This document shows, in pieces, positions 1-7,333 of a DNA stretch of 28,325 bases. How positions within the stretch are numbered: the first letter of the stretch is position 1; each line of letters opens with the position of its first letter. Under the pieces are notes generated by a model. That model had not been told where the DNA came from. It did no database searches and was given only the letters and a program-made list of their open reading frames with translations. This DNA comes from JANNAV01 sp031384695 (lineage in GTDB: Bacteria > Pseudomonadota > Alphaproteobacteria > Rhodobacterales > Rhodobacteraceae): assembly GCA_031384695.1 (NCBI GenBank), contig JANNAV010000283.1:1-28325 (forward strand), read 5' to 3'. The position numbers and the translations under genes are program-made.

Positions 1-311
1 CCAAACGGCGTCTCCACCAAAGCGCATTTATACGTCATCAGCGCCGCCAGCGCCTCGACCTCGTCCTGATTGACCGACAGCGCATAGCGGATGCCGCCCT
101 TCACCGGCTCCATATGCTCGGAATGCACCGAGCGGTAGCCGGTGAAGGTCTTGATCTCGCCCCGCAGGCGCACCCCGAACCGCACGGTATAGGTGGAGTT
201 GCAGACCCTGATCTTCTCCTGCAACCCCGGACTCAGATCCATCAGCCCCACCGCGCGCGTGAACATCATGTCCACAGATGCACGGAAACTCGGCTCGCCT
301 GCCACACTCAT
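1..311 (-). CDS. gdhA: Glutamate dehydrogenase (Glu/Leu/Phe/Val dehydrogenase family), 5' part only
   Basis: The gene reads leftwards off the window edge; only about 103 N-terminal residues are present. The product should be a cytoplasmic NAD(P)-dependent enzyme interconverting glutamate with 2-oxoglutarate and ammonia. Evidence is the stretch reading KGGIRYALSVNQDEVEALA followed by LMTYKCALVETPF, the substrate-binding lysine region of this family (K-G-G-[IL]-R, then M-x-x-K-x-A). ATG at 311-309 is preceded by a GGGAG ribosome site about 6 bases upstream, which supports this start. The coenzyme-binding domain lies outside the window, so NAD versus NADP specificity cannot be judged; leucine/valine dehydrogenases share the motif but are less likely. 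Head-to-head with the Tad-like cluster. Confidence 0.85.
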   Translation of the reverse strand, partial: MSVAGEPSFRASVDMMFTRAVGLMDLSPGLQEKIRVCNSTYTVRFGVRLRGEIKTFTGYRSVHSEHMEPVKGGIRYALSVNQDEVEALAALMTYKCALVETPF

Positions 312-658
312 GCCATATCTCCCAATTTGGCCAGCACCCTTCGCGGCGCTTGGCGCTTGCCTACGCCTTCGTGGTAAAAAAAGCAGCAGCAATTCTACGC
401 GGCTTTGGCACTAAATTTCGCCACAAGTGATTCTAAACCGGGCCTTTCGAACACGATTGCCGCACCGCCGCCGTGATTGGTTGTCTCAGGGCGCAAGACA
501 ATCCACAGCCCACCCCCGCATCGTTTCCGCCACCTTTGAGAATGCCCCCGGTTTGCCCGCTCTGCCTTATTTTCGCCTTAACTTCTGGGCAGCGAGAAGG
601 CGAGAACATGTAATTTTACGGGCCGCCATAAGGCCCATGTTGCCAAGGAAACCGGATC
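312..658. other. Divergent intergenic region between gdhA and the first TadG-like gene
   Basis: No convincing gene is seen in these 347 bases; the open frames here are not conserved-looking and lack ribosome sites. It must carry promoters for both flanking genes, but no clear -35/-10 pair could be picked by eye. A short hairpin (GGGCC at 620-624 with GGCCC at 632-636, loop of 7) sits just ahead of the AAGGAA ribosome site of the gene at 659, so it would be in that mRNA leader. Confidence 0.5.
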
Positions 659-2326
659 ATGCTGCTGCCAACTGCCCGCCTCGCCGCCGCCACCACCCTG
701 CGCGCATTAACCTTGCGCGCCCGCCGTTTTGGCGCCGACGAAGGTGGCGCGCTGATCTATTTCGGGCTGGTGCTGTTCTTGCTGATGGTGATGATCGGTG
801 GCTTTGCGATTGACCTCATGCGCTTCGAGCAGACCCGCACCCGCCTGCAAAACGCGCTCGACCGTTGCACCCTGAACGCCGCCGCCCTCAGCCAGAAACT
901 TGATCCCACCGATGTGGTGAACGATTGCCTCGCCAAATCCGGCCTGACCGATCAGGTCCAGTCGGTGAAGGTGGTGGAGGGCGAGAATTTCCGCGATGTC
1001 ACCGTGGTTGGCCTTGCCGATACCAAACCGCATTTCCTGCACCTGATGGGCATCGACAAATTCGACGCCCACGCCAAATCGCGCGCCATGCAGCGTATCT
1101 CCAACGTCGAGATCGTGCTGGTGCTGGATGTCTCGGGCTCGATGTCGGGCCAGAAGCTCGCCGATCTGAAAATCGCCGCGTCAAAGTTCGTGGCCGACGT
1201 GCTGGAAGGCGACGTTGATAACCGCGTCTCGGTCAGCATCGTGCCCTATAACGCGCAGGTAAACCTTGGCCCGGTGCTGCGTGCGAAATATGTCAACACC
1301 ACCGATCTGCACGGCGTGGCCAACGTCAACTGCATCGAAATCCCCGCCACGGCCTATCTGAGCGCCAGCATGCCCACCAGCACCGCCATGCCGATGATGG
1401 CCTATGCAGATACCGCCTATGGCACCAGCGCCGTGAACGGCCCCGTCGCCCCTACCAACACCAGCTTCGCCACCCCGAACTACGGCAGCGCCTTCTGCAA
1501 ACCCACCACCGTCAACATCGTCCGCCTGCCCGAACATGACGTGGGCACCCTGCAAGGCCAGATCAACGCGCTGCAGGCCGGTGGCAACACCTCGATCACG
1601 CTGGGCATGAAATGGGGCGTCACTCTGCTTGATCCCGCGATGCAGCCGATGTTCGATCAACTGGCCAGCGCCAACGCCATCCCCGAAAGCTTTGCCTCGC
1701 GCCCCTTCGCCTATGAGGATCCCGAAACCATGAAGATCGTCGTGCTGATGACGGATGGCGAACATGTCTCGCACACCCGCATCGCCGACGGCTATAAAAC
1801 CGGCGCCTCACCGATCTACAAAAGCCTTGCCGATGGCAACTACTCGGTGTTTCACGCCTCGCACGCCGCCCCCGATCAGTTCTGGGTGCCGCACCTCGGC
1901 ACCTGGCAGGCCACCGCCTGGAACTCGGGCGGCACCGTGGCCACCGTCCAGCAGCAACAGTGGCAGGATATCTGGGCCAACCTGCGCCTCAGCTATGTGG
2001 CATGGCAGTTCTACGCCCGCGCCCTTGGCACCGATGATGCCTCGCGCAGCCTGATCTATTCCAACACCTTCTCCACCATCCGCACGAGGTACCTCAGCGT
2101 CAGCGCCATGGATGCGCAACTGCAAGCCTCCTGCGCGCAGGCCAAGGCCAATGATGTCACCGTCTACGGCATCGCGTTCGAGGCCCCCGCCAACGGTCAG
2201 GCGCAGATTTCCGCCTGTTCGTCCACTGTGGACAACCACTACTTCAACGCCACCGATGGCGACAAGATCAAGGCCGCCTTCGATACCATCGCCAGCAACA
2301 TCACCCAACTGCGCCTGACCCAATAA
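659..2326 (+). CDS. TadG-like pilus assembly protein with von Willebrand factor A domain (copy 1)
   Basis: A 555-residue envelope protein. Residues 22-30 (RRFGADEGG) lead into one transmembrane segment at about 31-51, the usual N-terminal Tad/TadG-like region, followed by the conserved RFEQTRTRLQNALDRCTLNAA. A VWA domain begins near 150 (NVEIVLVLDVSGSMSG): the metal-site motif DxSxS is D157-S159-S161, and a second conserved strand reads IVVLMTDGEH. A long insert with paired cysteines interrupts the VWA fold at about 210-330. Family knowledge: TadG proteins accompany TadE/TadF pseudopilins of Flp/Tad pili, exposed outside the inner membrane. ATG at 659 has AAGGAA about 8 bases upstream. The gene at 2650 is a paralogue over nearly its whole length. 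The exact partner or substrate is unknown. Confidence 0.85.
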   Translation: MLLPTARLAAATTLRALTLRARRFGADEGGALIYFGLVLFLLMVMIGGFAIDLMRFEQTRTRLQNALDRCTLNAAALSQKLDPTDVVNDCLAKSGLTDQVQSVKVVEGENFRDVTVVGLADTKPHFLHLMGIDKFDAHAKSRAMQRISNVEIVLVLDVSGSMSGQKLADLKIAASKFVADVLEGDVDNRVSVSIVPYNAQVNLGPVLRAKYVNTTDLHGVANVNCIEIPATAYLSASMPTSTAMPMMAYADTAYGTSAVNGPVAPTNTSFATPNYGSAFCKPTTVNIVRLPEHDVGTLQGQINALQAGGNTSITLGMKWGVTLLDPAMQPMFDQLASANAIPESFASRPFAYEDPETMKIVVLMTDGEHVSHTRIADGYKTGASPIYKSLADGNYSVFHASHAAPDQFWVPHLGTWQATAWNSGGTVATVQQQQWQDIWANLRLSYVAWQFYARALGTDDASRSLIYSNTFSTIRTRYLSVSAMDAQLQASCAQAKANDVTVYGIAFEAPANGQAQISACSSTVDNHYFNATDGDKIKAAFDTIASNITQLRLTQ

Positions 2327-2359
2327 CCCTTGGGGATATTACCACCAAAGCCTGAACCC

Positions 2360-2387
2360 GCATCCGAATCAGCCTTGATTCGGATGC
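2360..2387 (+). terminator. Hairpin terminator after TadG-like copy 1
   Basis: A perfect 12-bp stem (GCATCCGAATCA at 2360-2371 with TGATTCGGATGC at 2376-2387) closes a GCCT loop, 34 bases after the stop codon. It lacks a clear U-run, so termination may be partial. It separates the two paralogous VWA genes, implying that copy 2 can be transcribed from its own promoter. Confidence 0.6.
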
Positions 2388-2649
2388 ACCCCTGCCCCGC
2401 CGCAACACAAGCGTCTAAACAAGATGTCAACGTCCGCCCAAGCCACGATTGCTGCGCCTTTCAGAAACAGTCCGGCCCCCGCGCCCCGATTGTTTCCCGC
2501 CCTGTCGAATTGCGCGCTCTTGCCCCAATCCGCCCCCCCCCAGCGCCACATTTTTGCCCAAGCCCTTACGCTTAGTGTGCGCCAGAGCTTTCCCTTTCCG
2601 GCACGGCGCGTTGCACCTGCAACCGGCGCCCTGCCGCTGGAGACCAAAG
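2388..2649 (+). promoter_or_regulatory. Leader/promoter region of TadG-like copy 2
   Basis: The 323-base gap between the two VWA genes holds the hairpin above and then this stretch, which must drive or lead into copy 2. The frame of copy 2 stays open upstream to a TTG at 2449, but that part shows no Tad-like features and no ribosome site at the TTG. No promoter boxes were assigned with confidence. Confidence 0.35.
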
Positions 2650-4380
2650 ATGATGTGGGCAGATATCGCGCAGAACACACCGCACGGAAGCGTCGGCCGG
2701 GGCACGGCTTCGCGAAACACAACCGGCCAGCCGCGCTGCAAACTGGCGCATCACAAACTGGCGCAGTTCTGGCACGCCGAATCCGGTGCCCTCGTCCACT
2801 TCGGCTTTGTGCTGTTCCTACTGATGGTGATGATGGGCGGCATTGCGGTGGATCTGATGCGCTTTGAATCCACCCGCACCTCGCTGCAAAATACGCTGGA
2901 CCGCTGCACCCTCAATGCCTCGGCCCTCAGCCAACAGCTTGATGCCAAGGCCGTGGTCACCGATTGCGTCTTCAAGGCAGGCCTTGCCGATAACATCACT
3001 TCGATCAAGGTCACCAATGGCATCAACTTTAAACAGGTCGAGGTCGATGCCAAGGCGGCAACCCGGCCCTATTTCATGCAGATGGTCGGCATCGAAAAGA
3101 TGGACGCCCCCGGCCATTCCGTGGCCGAACAGCGCATCACCAACGTCGAGATATCGCTGGTGCTTGACGTGTCAGGCTCGATGACCGGCACCAAACTGGC
3201 AAACCTCAAGCTGGCAGCCAGCGAGTTTGTCGATACCGTGCTGTCCTCGGACGGCGATGACCGCATCTCGATCTCGCTAGTGCCGTTCAACGGCCAGGTC
3301 AACCTCGGCCCGGTGCTGCGCGCCAAGTACAACGCCACCGACAATCCCAACGTCACCGACCTGAACTGCATCGACCTGCCTGCCAGCGTCTACTCTTCGT
3401 CCGAGATGCTGACGACGCTGCCGATGGCGATGACGGCCCATGCCGATACCTATTCCGGCACCGCGGGCTCGCTCACCTTCGATTCGCTGGCTTCGGGTGC
3501 GCCAAACCCCGCCAACCGCTGGTGCCCGCCTTTACCCGGCAACATCGTGCGCCTGCCGTCCAACCACATCGGCAACCTGCAACTTTATATCAACGCGCTG
3601 ACCGCGATCGGCGCAACTTCGATCAATGCGGGCCTCAAATGGGGTGTCACGCTGCTGGATCCAAGCGCGCAGTTCATGTTCGCCCAACTGGCCTCGGCCA
3701 ATCAGATCCCCACCGCCTTCGACGACCGCCCCTACGAATACGATGATCCCGAAACGATGAAGATCGTGGTGCTGATGACCGATGGCGAAAACTTTGCCGA
3801 AGACCGGGTGCGGGACACCTACAAGAACACCGCCGCCGCCTCGTCGCCGATCTACCTCAGCCTGTCGGACGGCAACCTGTCGATCATGCATTCCACCCTG
3901 GCCGGTCCCAACAACTATTGGGTGCCCCACATTGATCCCACGGGGTCATGGCAGGCCGCGCCGTGGAATTCGGGCGGCACCGGTGCCACCTTGCGGCAGC
4001 TTTCCTGGGCCGAGGTCTGGGGCGGCTACGGCAGCTTCACGGGCCTGCGCCAAAGCTATGTCGCCTGGCAGTTCTATGCCCGCGCTCTGGGCACCGATAC
4101 TTCCTCCCGCAGTGCCGCCTACAGCACCTGGCGCGGCAATTTCCGCCAGCAGACGCCAACCGTCACCATGAACGCCCAGTTGCAGCAGATGTGCGACGGC
4201 GCCAAGGCCAACGGCATCATCGTCTACGGCATCGCCTTCGAGGCCCCGCTGAATGGTCAGGCCCAGATTTCGCAATGCTCCACCTCCTCGGCGCATTATT
4301 TCAATGCCGCAGGCCTGCAGATCAGAACCGCGTTCCGCGCCATCGCCAGCAACATCAGCCAGTTGAGGCTAACCCAATGA
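2650..4380 (+). CDS. TadG-like pilus assembly protein with von Willebrand factor A domain (copy 2)
   Basis: A 576-residue paralogue of the gene at 659. The N-terminal 42 residues differ (they lack the RRF motif), then AESGALVHFGFVLFLLMVMM gives the transmembrane segment at about 46-66 and RFESTRTSLQNTLDRCTLNAS matches copy 1. The VWA motif DVSGS is D173-S175-S177, and IVVLMTDGEN corresponds to MTDGEH in copy 1. The C-terminus, ending in ISQLRLTQ, is nearly identical in style to copy 1 (ITQLRLTQ). ATG-ATG at 2650 has GGAG 7 bases upstream, favoured over the TTG at 2449. The stop TGA overlaps the next start (ATGA, 4377-4380), so it is translationally coupled to the TadE-like gene. Predicted inner-membrane anchored with an exported VWA domain. 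Confidence 0.85.
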   Translation: MMWADIAQNTPHGSVGRGTASRNTTGQPRCKLAHHKLAQFWHAESGALVHFGFVLFLLMVMMGGIAVDLMRFESTRTSLQNTLDRCTLNASALSQQLDAKAVVTDCVFKAGLADNITSIKVTNGINFKQVEVDAKAATRPYFMQMVGIEKMDAPGHSVAEQRITNVEISLVLDVSGSMTGTKLANLKLAASEFVDTVLSSDGDDRISISLVPFNGQVNLGPVLRAKYNATDNPNVTDLNCIDLPASVYSSSEMLTTLPMAMTAHADTYSGTAGSLTFDSLASGAPNPANRWCPPLPGNIVRLPSNHIGNLQLYINALTAIGATSINAGLKWGVTLLDPSAQFMFAQLASANQIPTAFDDRPYEYDDPETMKIVVLMTDGENFAEDRVRDTYKNTAAASSPIYLSLSDGNLSIMHSTLAGPNNYWVPHIDPTGSWQAAPWNSGGTGATLRQLSWAEVWGGYGSFTGLRQSYVAWQFYARALGTDTSSRSAAYSTWRGNFRQQTPTVTMNAQLQQMCDGAKANGIIVYGIAFEAPLNGQAQISQCSTSSAHYFNAAGLQIRTAFRAIASNISQLRLTQ

Positions 4381-4913
4381 TGCCCTTCATGAGACGCCTT
4401 GCACGTGGCTTTTGCCGCGAAGATGGCACGGCGAGTATGGAATTTGCCCTCTCGATCCCGGTCCTGCTGACGGTGTTCATGGCCTCGTTCGAAAGCGGCC
4501 TGTTGATGACGCGCTCGATCATGCTGGAACAGGCGGTAGACCGCACCATGCGCGAGTTGCGCCTTGGCCATTATCCGCTGGTCGATCTGGTCAAGCTGAA
4601 AGAGGAAATCTGCGCCCGCACCGTGATCTTCCGCGATTGCGCCGACCTGATCACCATCGACATGACCCGGGTTGCCACCGGCGTGTTTGTCAAACCGAAC
4701 TACGATGTCGGCTGCGTCGATCGTGACGACGAAGATTTCAGCCCCGTCACCGCGCTGCAGATCGGCCAGCAGAACGATGTGATGCTGGTGCGGGTCTGTA
4801 TCATCCAGGAGGCGCTGCTGCCGGGTACCGGCATCGGCCTTGGCCTCAGCGAAGACGATAGCGGCGGCTACCGGCTGGTCACCGTCTCCGCCTTCGTCAC
4901 CGAACCGAATTAA
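4377..4913 (+). CDS. TadE-like pseudopilin, first copy
   Basis: A 178-residue protein with the classic TadE start: a basic segment, then REDG followed by TASMEFALSIPVLLTVF. The G17/TASME-F arrangement (glutamate at +5 after glycine) fits a prepilin-peptidase site of the TadV type, and the hydrophobic segment spans about 23-40. The rest is a short extracytoplasmic domain with cysteines at C-A-R (about 76), RDCADL and VGCVDRDDED. It overlaps the upstream VWA gene by 4 bp and is followed after 11 bases by the second TadE-like gene, so the three should be cotranscribed. Function inferred: minor pseudopilin needed for Flp/Tad-type pilus biogenesis. No major pilin or secretion ATPase is seen in the window, so the pilus system it serves is elsewhere or absent. 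Confidence 0.8.
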   Translation: MMPFMRRLARGFCREDGTASMEFALSIPVLLTVFMASFESGLLMTRSIMLEQAVDRTMRELRLGHYPLVDLVKLKEEICARTVIFRDCADLITIDMTRVATGVFVKPNYDVGCVDRDDEDFSPVTALQIGQQNDVMLVRVCIIQEALLPGTGIGLGLSEDDSGGYRLVTVSAFVTEPN

Positions 4914-4924
4914 GGAGAACCCCG

Positions 4925-5596
4925 ATGGCTTCCGTCATGTCGATCATGCGGCGTTTCCGGTGCGGCGAAAGCAGCGCCCTGCTGCGCCGGTTCGGGTGCT
5001 GCGAAAGCAGCACCGCCTTGGGGCGCTTCGGACGCGACGAGGGCGGCACCGTGATGGTCGAAGCGCTGCTGGTGCTGCCGATGCTGCTGTGGTCCTACCT
5101 TGCGCTGTTTGTCTATTGGGATGCGTTCCGCTCGCTCAACACCGCGCAAAAGGCCGCCTACACCATTTCCGACACCATCTCGCGTGAGATGGTATCCCTC
5201 AGCCCGGCCTATATTCCCGGCCTGCGCAATATGATGCAGTATCTGGTGCATGAAAACGATTCTGTGGTGAAACTGCGGGTGACCAGCATCACCTACAACA
5301 GCACCGACAGCCGCTACGAGGTCCACTGGTCGCGCTCGCCCGATGGCGCCTTCCCGGAACTGACCACCGCCACCCTGCAACAATTCGCCGATTGCGATCC
5401 GGCCACGATCAAACCCGGCAGTTGCATCATCCCCAAAATGGCCGATGGCGATTACGTGATTCTGGTGGAAACCTCGATCCCCTATCACCCCGCCTTCAAC
5501 GTCGGCGTCAACGATCAGGAACTACGCGAGTTCATCGTCACCCGCCCGCGCTTTCTGCCCAAGATCTGCCTCACCGGCGTGGTCTGCCCCGTCTGA
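4925..5596 (+). CDS. TadE-like pseudopilin, second copy, with triplicated N-terminal motif
   Basis: A 223-residue protein. After MASVMSIM come three tandem 12-residue units (residues 9-44), the last of which contains GRDEGG and runs into TVMVEALLVLPMLLWSYLAL, the transmembrane segment. G41/TVMVE has glutamate at +5 as in TadE prepilin sites, but alanine replaces the usual phenylalanine after it. A conserved segment FRSLNTAQKAAYTISDTISREM follows, typical of the longer TadE/TadG-like proteins. The C-terminal domain has cysteines at FADC, GSC, KIC and VVC. The start ATG is supported by AAGGAGAA about 5 bases upstream. It ends the Tad-like operon: a strong hairpin lies 27 bases downstream. Confidence 0.8.
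   Translation: MASVMSIMRRFRCGESSALLRRFGCCESSTALGRFGRDEGGTVMVEALLVLPMLLWSYLALFVYWDAFRSLNTAQKAAYTISDTISREMVSLSPAYIPGLRNMMQYLVHENDSVVKLRVTSITYNSTDSRYEVHWSRSPDGAFPELTTATLQQFADCDPATIKPGSCIIPKMADGDYVILVETSIPYHPAFNVGVNDQELREFIVTRPRFLPKICLTGVVCPV
4949..5056 (+). repeat. Three tandem 36-bp coding units in the second TadE-like gene
   Basis: Unit 1 (4949-4984) encodes RRFRCGESSALL, unit 2 (4985-5020) RRFGCCESSTAL, unit 3 (5021-5056) GRFGRDEGGTVM. Units 1 and 2 match at 27 of 36 bases by my count, sharing an uninterrupted GCGAAAGCAGC core. Unit 3 is the ancestral-looking pre-transmembrane motif. Confidence 0.75.
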
Positions 5597-5622
5597 TCCG
5601 ACAGGCCTTGCGCCCAAACAAC

Positions 5623-5652
5623 GGCCATCTGTGCATCCGCGCACAGATGGCC
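5623..5652 (+). terminator. Hairpin terminator of the Tad-like operon
   Basis: A perfect 12-bp stem (GGCCATCTGTGC at 5623-5634 with GCACAGATGGCC at 5641-5652) with a 6-base loop, 27 bases after the second TadE stop. There is no strong U-run; it may work with Rho or as a 3' end stabiliser. It separates the cluster from the pirin gene. Confidence 0.6.
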
Positions 5653-5726
5653 TTCCGCATCGCCCCATTGCCCCAGCCCGCCGCACCCCCTAACTTTGCA
5701 AAGATCAAAGCCAAAGGAGATGCGCC

Positions 5727-6638
5727 ATGTCGATCCGTCCCGTCACCGGCCTCAGCCAAGCCCGCCCCACCATGGAAGGTGCCGGCGTGCATCTGCACCG
5801 CGCCTTCGGCTTTGGCGATCCCACCCGGATGGACCCGTTCCTCTTGTTCGACGATTTCCGTGGCGACGACCCGCGCGATTACCGCGCGGGTTTTCCGTGG
5901 CACCCGCACCGGGGCATTGAGACGATCACCTATGTGCTGGCAGGCACGGTTGATCACGGCGACTCGCTCGGCAATCGCGGCGCGCTGCGCGGCGGCGATG
6001 TGCAATGGATGACGGCCGGATCGGGGATTTTGCATCAGGAAATGCCATCCGGCAACGCCAAGGGCCAGATGCACGGGTTTCAGCTTTGGGCCAACCTGCC
6101 CGCCGCCCTCAAGATGACAGCGCCGCGCTATCAGGATGTGCGCGGCACCGAGATACCCGAGGTGTTCGAGGATGACGGCACCCACGTGAAGGTGATCGTC
6201 GGCAGTTTTGCGGGCAAAACCGGCCCGGTGGACGGCATCGCCGCCGACCCGCAATTTCTCGATATCTATGTCCCCCCCGGCCGCACCCGGCGCTTCAAGG
6301 TGGATACCTACCGCAGCACATTCGCCTATATCTTTGAAGGTGCTGGCAAATTCCGCGATGCCTCCACCCCGCGCGGCGTGCTGTTGGAAAAAGAGATCGG
6401 CGGCGAAGAGGTCAACATCCGCGATCTTTCCGGCAACCGCACGCTGGTAGAGTTCGGCACCGGTGATCAGATCACCGTCACGGCCGGCCCCGATGGCCTG
6501 CGCTTTCTGCTGATCTCGGGCGCGCCGATCCAGGAACCCGTGGCCTGGCACGGCCCGATCGTGATGAACACCCAGGCCGAGATCCGTCAGGCGATGACGG
6601 AGTTGAACAACGGCACCTTCATCAAACCGGCGCATTGA
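5727..6638 (+). CDS. Pirin family protein
   Basis: A 303-residue bicupin. The N-terminal cupin shows the metal-binding set expected from human pirin: H59 and H61 in WHPHRGIET, then H103 and E105 in GSGILHQEM. The second cupin begins near 165 (FLDIYVPPGRTRRF) and includes TFAYIFEGAGKF. Length is usual for the family. Pirins are cytoplasmic iron-binding proteins; some have quercetin 2,3-dioxygenase activity and others act as redox-linked regulators, and the sequence does not decide between them. AGGAGA lies about 6 bases before the ATG. It stands alone between a terminator and a gene-poor 377-base region, so it is probably monocistronic. Confidence 0.9.
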   Translation: MSIRPVTGLSQARPTMEGAGVHLHRAFGFGDPTRMDPFLLFDDFRGDDPRDYRAGFPWHPHRGIETITYVLAGTVDHGDSLGNRGALRGGDVQWMTAGSGILHQEMPSGNAKGQMHGFQLWANLPAALKMTAPRYQDVRGTEIPEVFEDDGTHVKVIVGSFAGKTGPVDGIAADPQFLDIYVPPGRTRRFKVDTYRSTFAYIFEGAGKFRDASTPRGVLLEKEIGGEEVNIRDLSGNRTLVEFGTGDQITVTAGPDGLRFLLISGAPIQEPVAWHGPIVMNTQAEIRQAMTELNNGTFIKPAH

Positions 6639-6768
6639 GGCGGGGCGAAAGCGGAAGGCGCTATCCCTTTTCCTCTTTCTGTTTCCTGCCCGATTTGATT
6701 TCAATCAAGCAAGGGGCCATCGCCCCGGCGGCGGCGCCTGCCTGCCCCCCCGGCTGATTGAACGGGCA

Positions 6769-6801
6769 GGCGCGGAATCACGTACCCGCCAGACAGGCGC
6801 G
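6769..6801 (+). repeat. Dispersed intergenic repeat, copy A
   Basis: This segment, ending in GCCAGACAGGCGCG, matches 18335-18366 in the same orientation with one single-base length difference and about three substitutions. Both copies lie between genes. The matched block ends with an exact 14-base identity. Confidence 0.5.
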
Positions 6802-6881
6802 CCCCAATGTGCCCAACCCACCTGATTGCTGAACCCCCCTTGTCCAAACGGCGTCCCGCCTAGTGGGCAACGAACCCGGGC

Positions 6882-6902
6882 AAACGCTCCCCCGGGGCGT
6901 TT
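6882..6902. terminator. Possible weak terminator hairpin
   Basis: AAACGCTCC at 6882-6890 pairs with GGGGCGTTT at 6894-6902 (one G-U pair) around a 3-base loop. It is 244 bases after the pirin stop, so a role in ending that transcript is uncertain. Confidence 0.3.
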
Positions 6903-7015
6903 CCAGAGTAAGCGTCCGGGCGCACGCAATCCCCACAAACCATCCCCCCCCCAACAGGGTTTTGCCCGCCCGCAAACCACGCTATGCTCGCCGTCAACCC
7001 AAAGCCGGTGCCCCG

Positions 7016-7249
7016 ATGCCCCTTCGCCTGCTGCCGATCCTCGCCCTGCTCGGCGCCTGCGCCACCTTCCCAAAGGTGGACGCGGCCCTCTCCACGCTGC
7101 CCGCCAGCACCCAAGCCCCGCCCCTCCTGCCCGCCGACGAACTTGCGGCCCGCGCCGCCGCCTCGCCCGATGCCTATTCCGCGGGCCTCGCCACCGCCGC
7201 CCGCGCCGCCGCGCTCCGCGCCCGCGCCGCCGCACTGCGCGCCCGCTGA
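7016..7249 (+). CDS. Small alanine-rich lipoprotein, unknown function
   Basis: A 77-residue product. MPLRLLPILALLGAC is a lipoprotein signal with lipobox LGAC, predicting lipidation at C15 and an envelope location. The mature part is very rich in alanine and arginine (AARAAALRARAAALRAR at the C-terminus), suggestive of a helix. The ATG at 7016 was chosen because the signal peptide starts there; the frame is open further upstream to 6863 without a sensible protein. The ribosome site is weak. It lies 84 bases before hom on the same strand and may be cotranscribed. No family was recognised; a spurious frame in GC-rich DNA is the main alternative, although the clean lipobox argues against it. Confidence 0.55.
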   Translation: MPLRLLPILALLGACATFPKVDAALSTLPASTQAPPLLPADELAARAAASPDAYSAGLATAARAAALRARAAALRAR

Positions 7250-7333
7250 TCCAACCCGCGTTGCGCACCTGCCCCAGAACCGCTAACACCACAACGGCTA
7301 ACACCCAATCACCATGCCCTACGGAGTTTCCCC

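Larger units (their letters stand above)
6639..7015. other. Gene-poor region with repeat segment and hairpin
   Basis: No believable gene was found in this 377-base stretch. It is low-complexity and C-rich on the plus strand. It contains the dispersed segment at 6769-6801, similar to one at 18335-18366, and a GC-rich hairpin at 6882-6902. The promoter for the downstream lipoprotein/hom genes is probably here but was not located. Confidence 0.45.

Noticed and set aside
2449..2649. N-terminal extension of the second VWA gene from a TTG at 2449
   Set aside because: No ribosome site at the TTG, no Tad features in the extra residues, and a good GGAG at proper spacing before the ATG at 2650.
7282..7305. 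Direct repeat GCTAACACC at 7282-7290 and 7297-7305 before hom
   Set aside because: Only two short copies 15 bases apart with no recognised function; could be chance.
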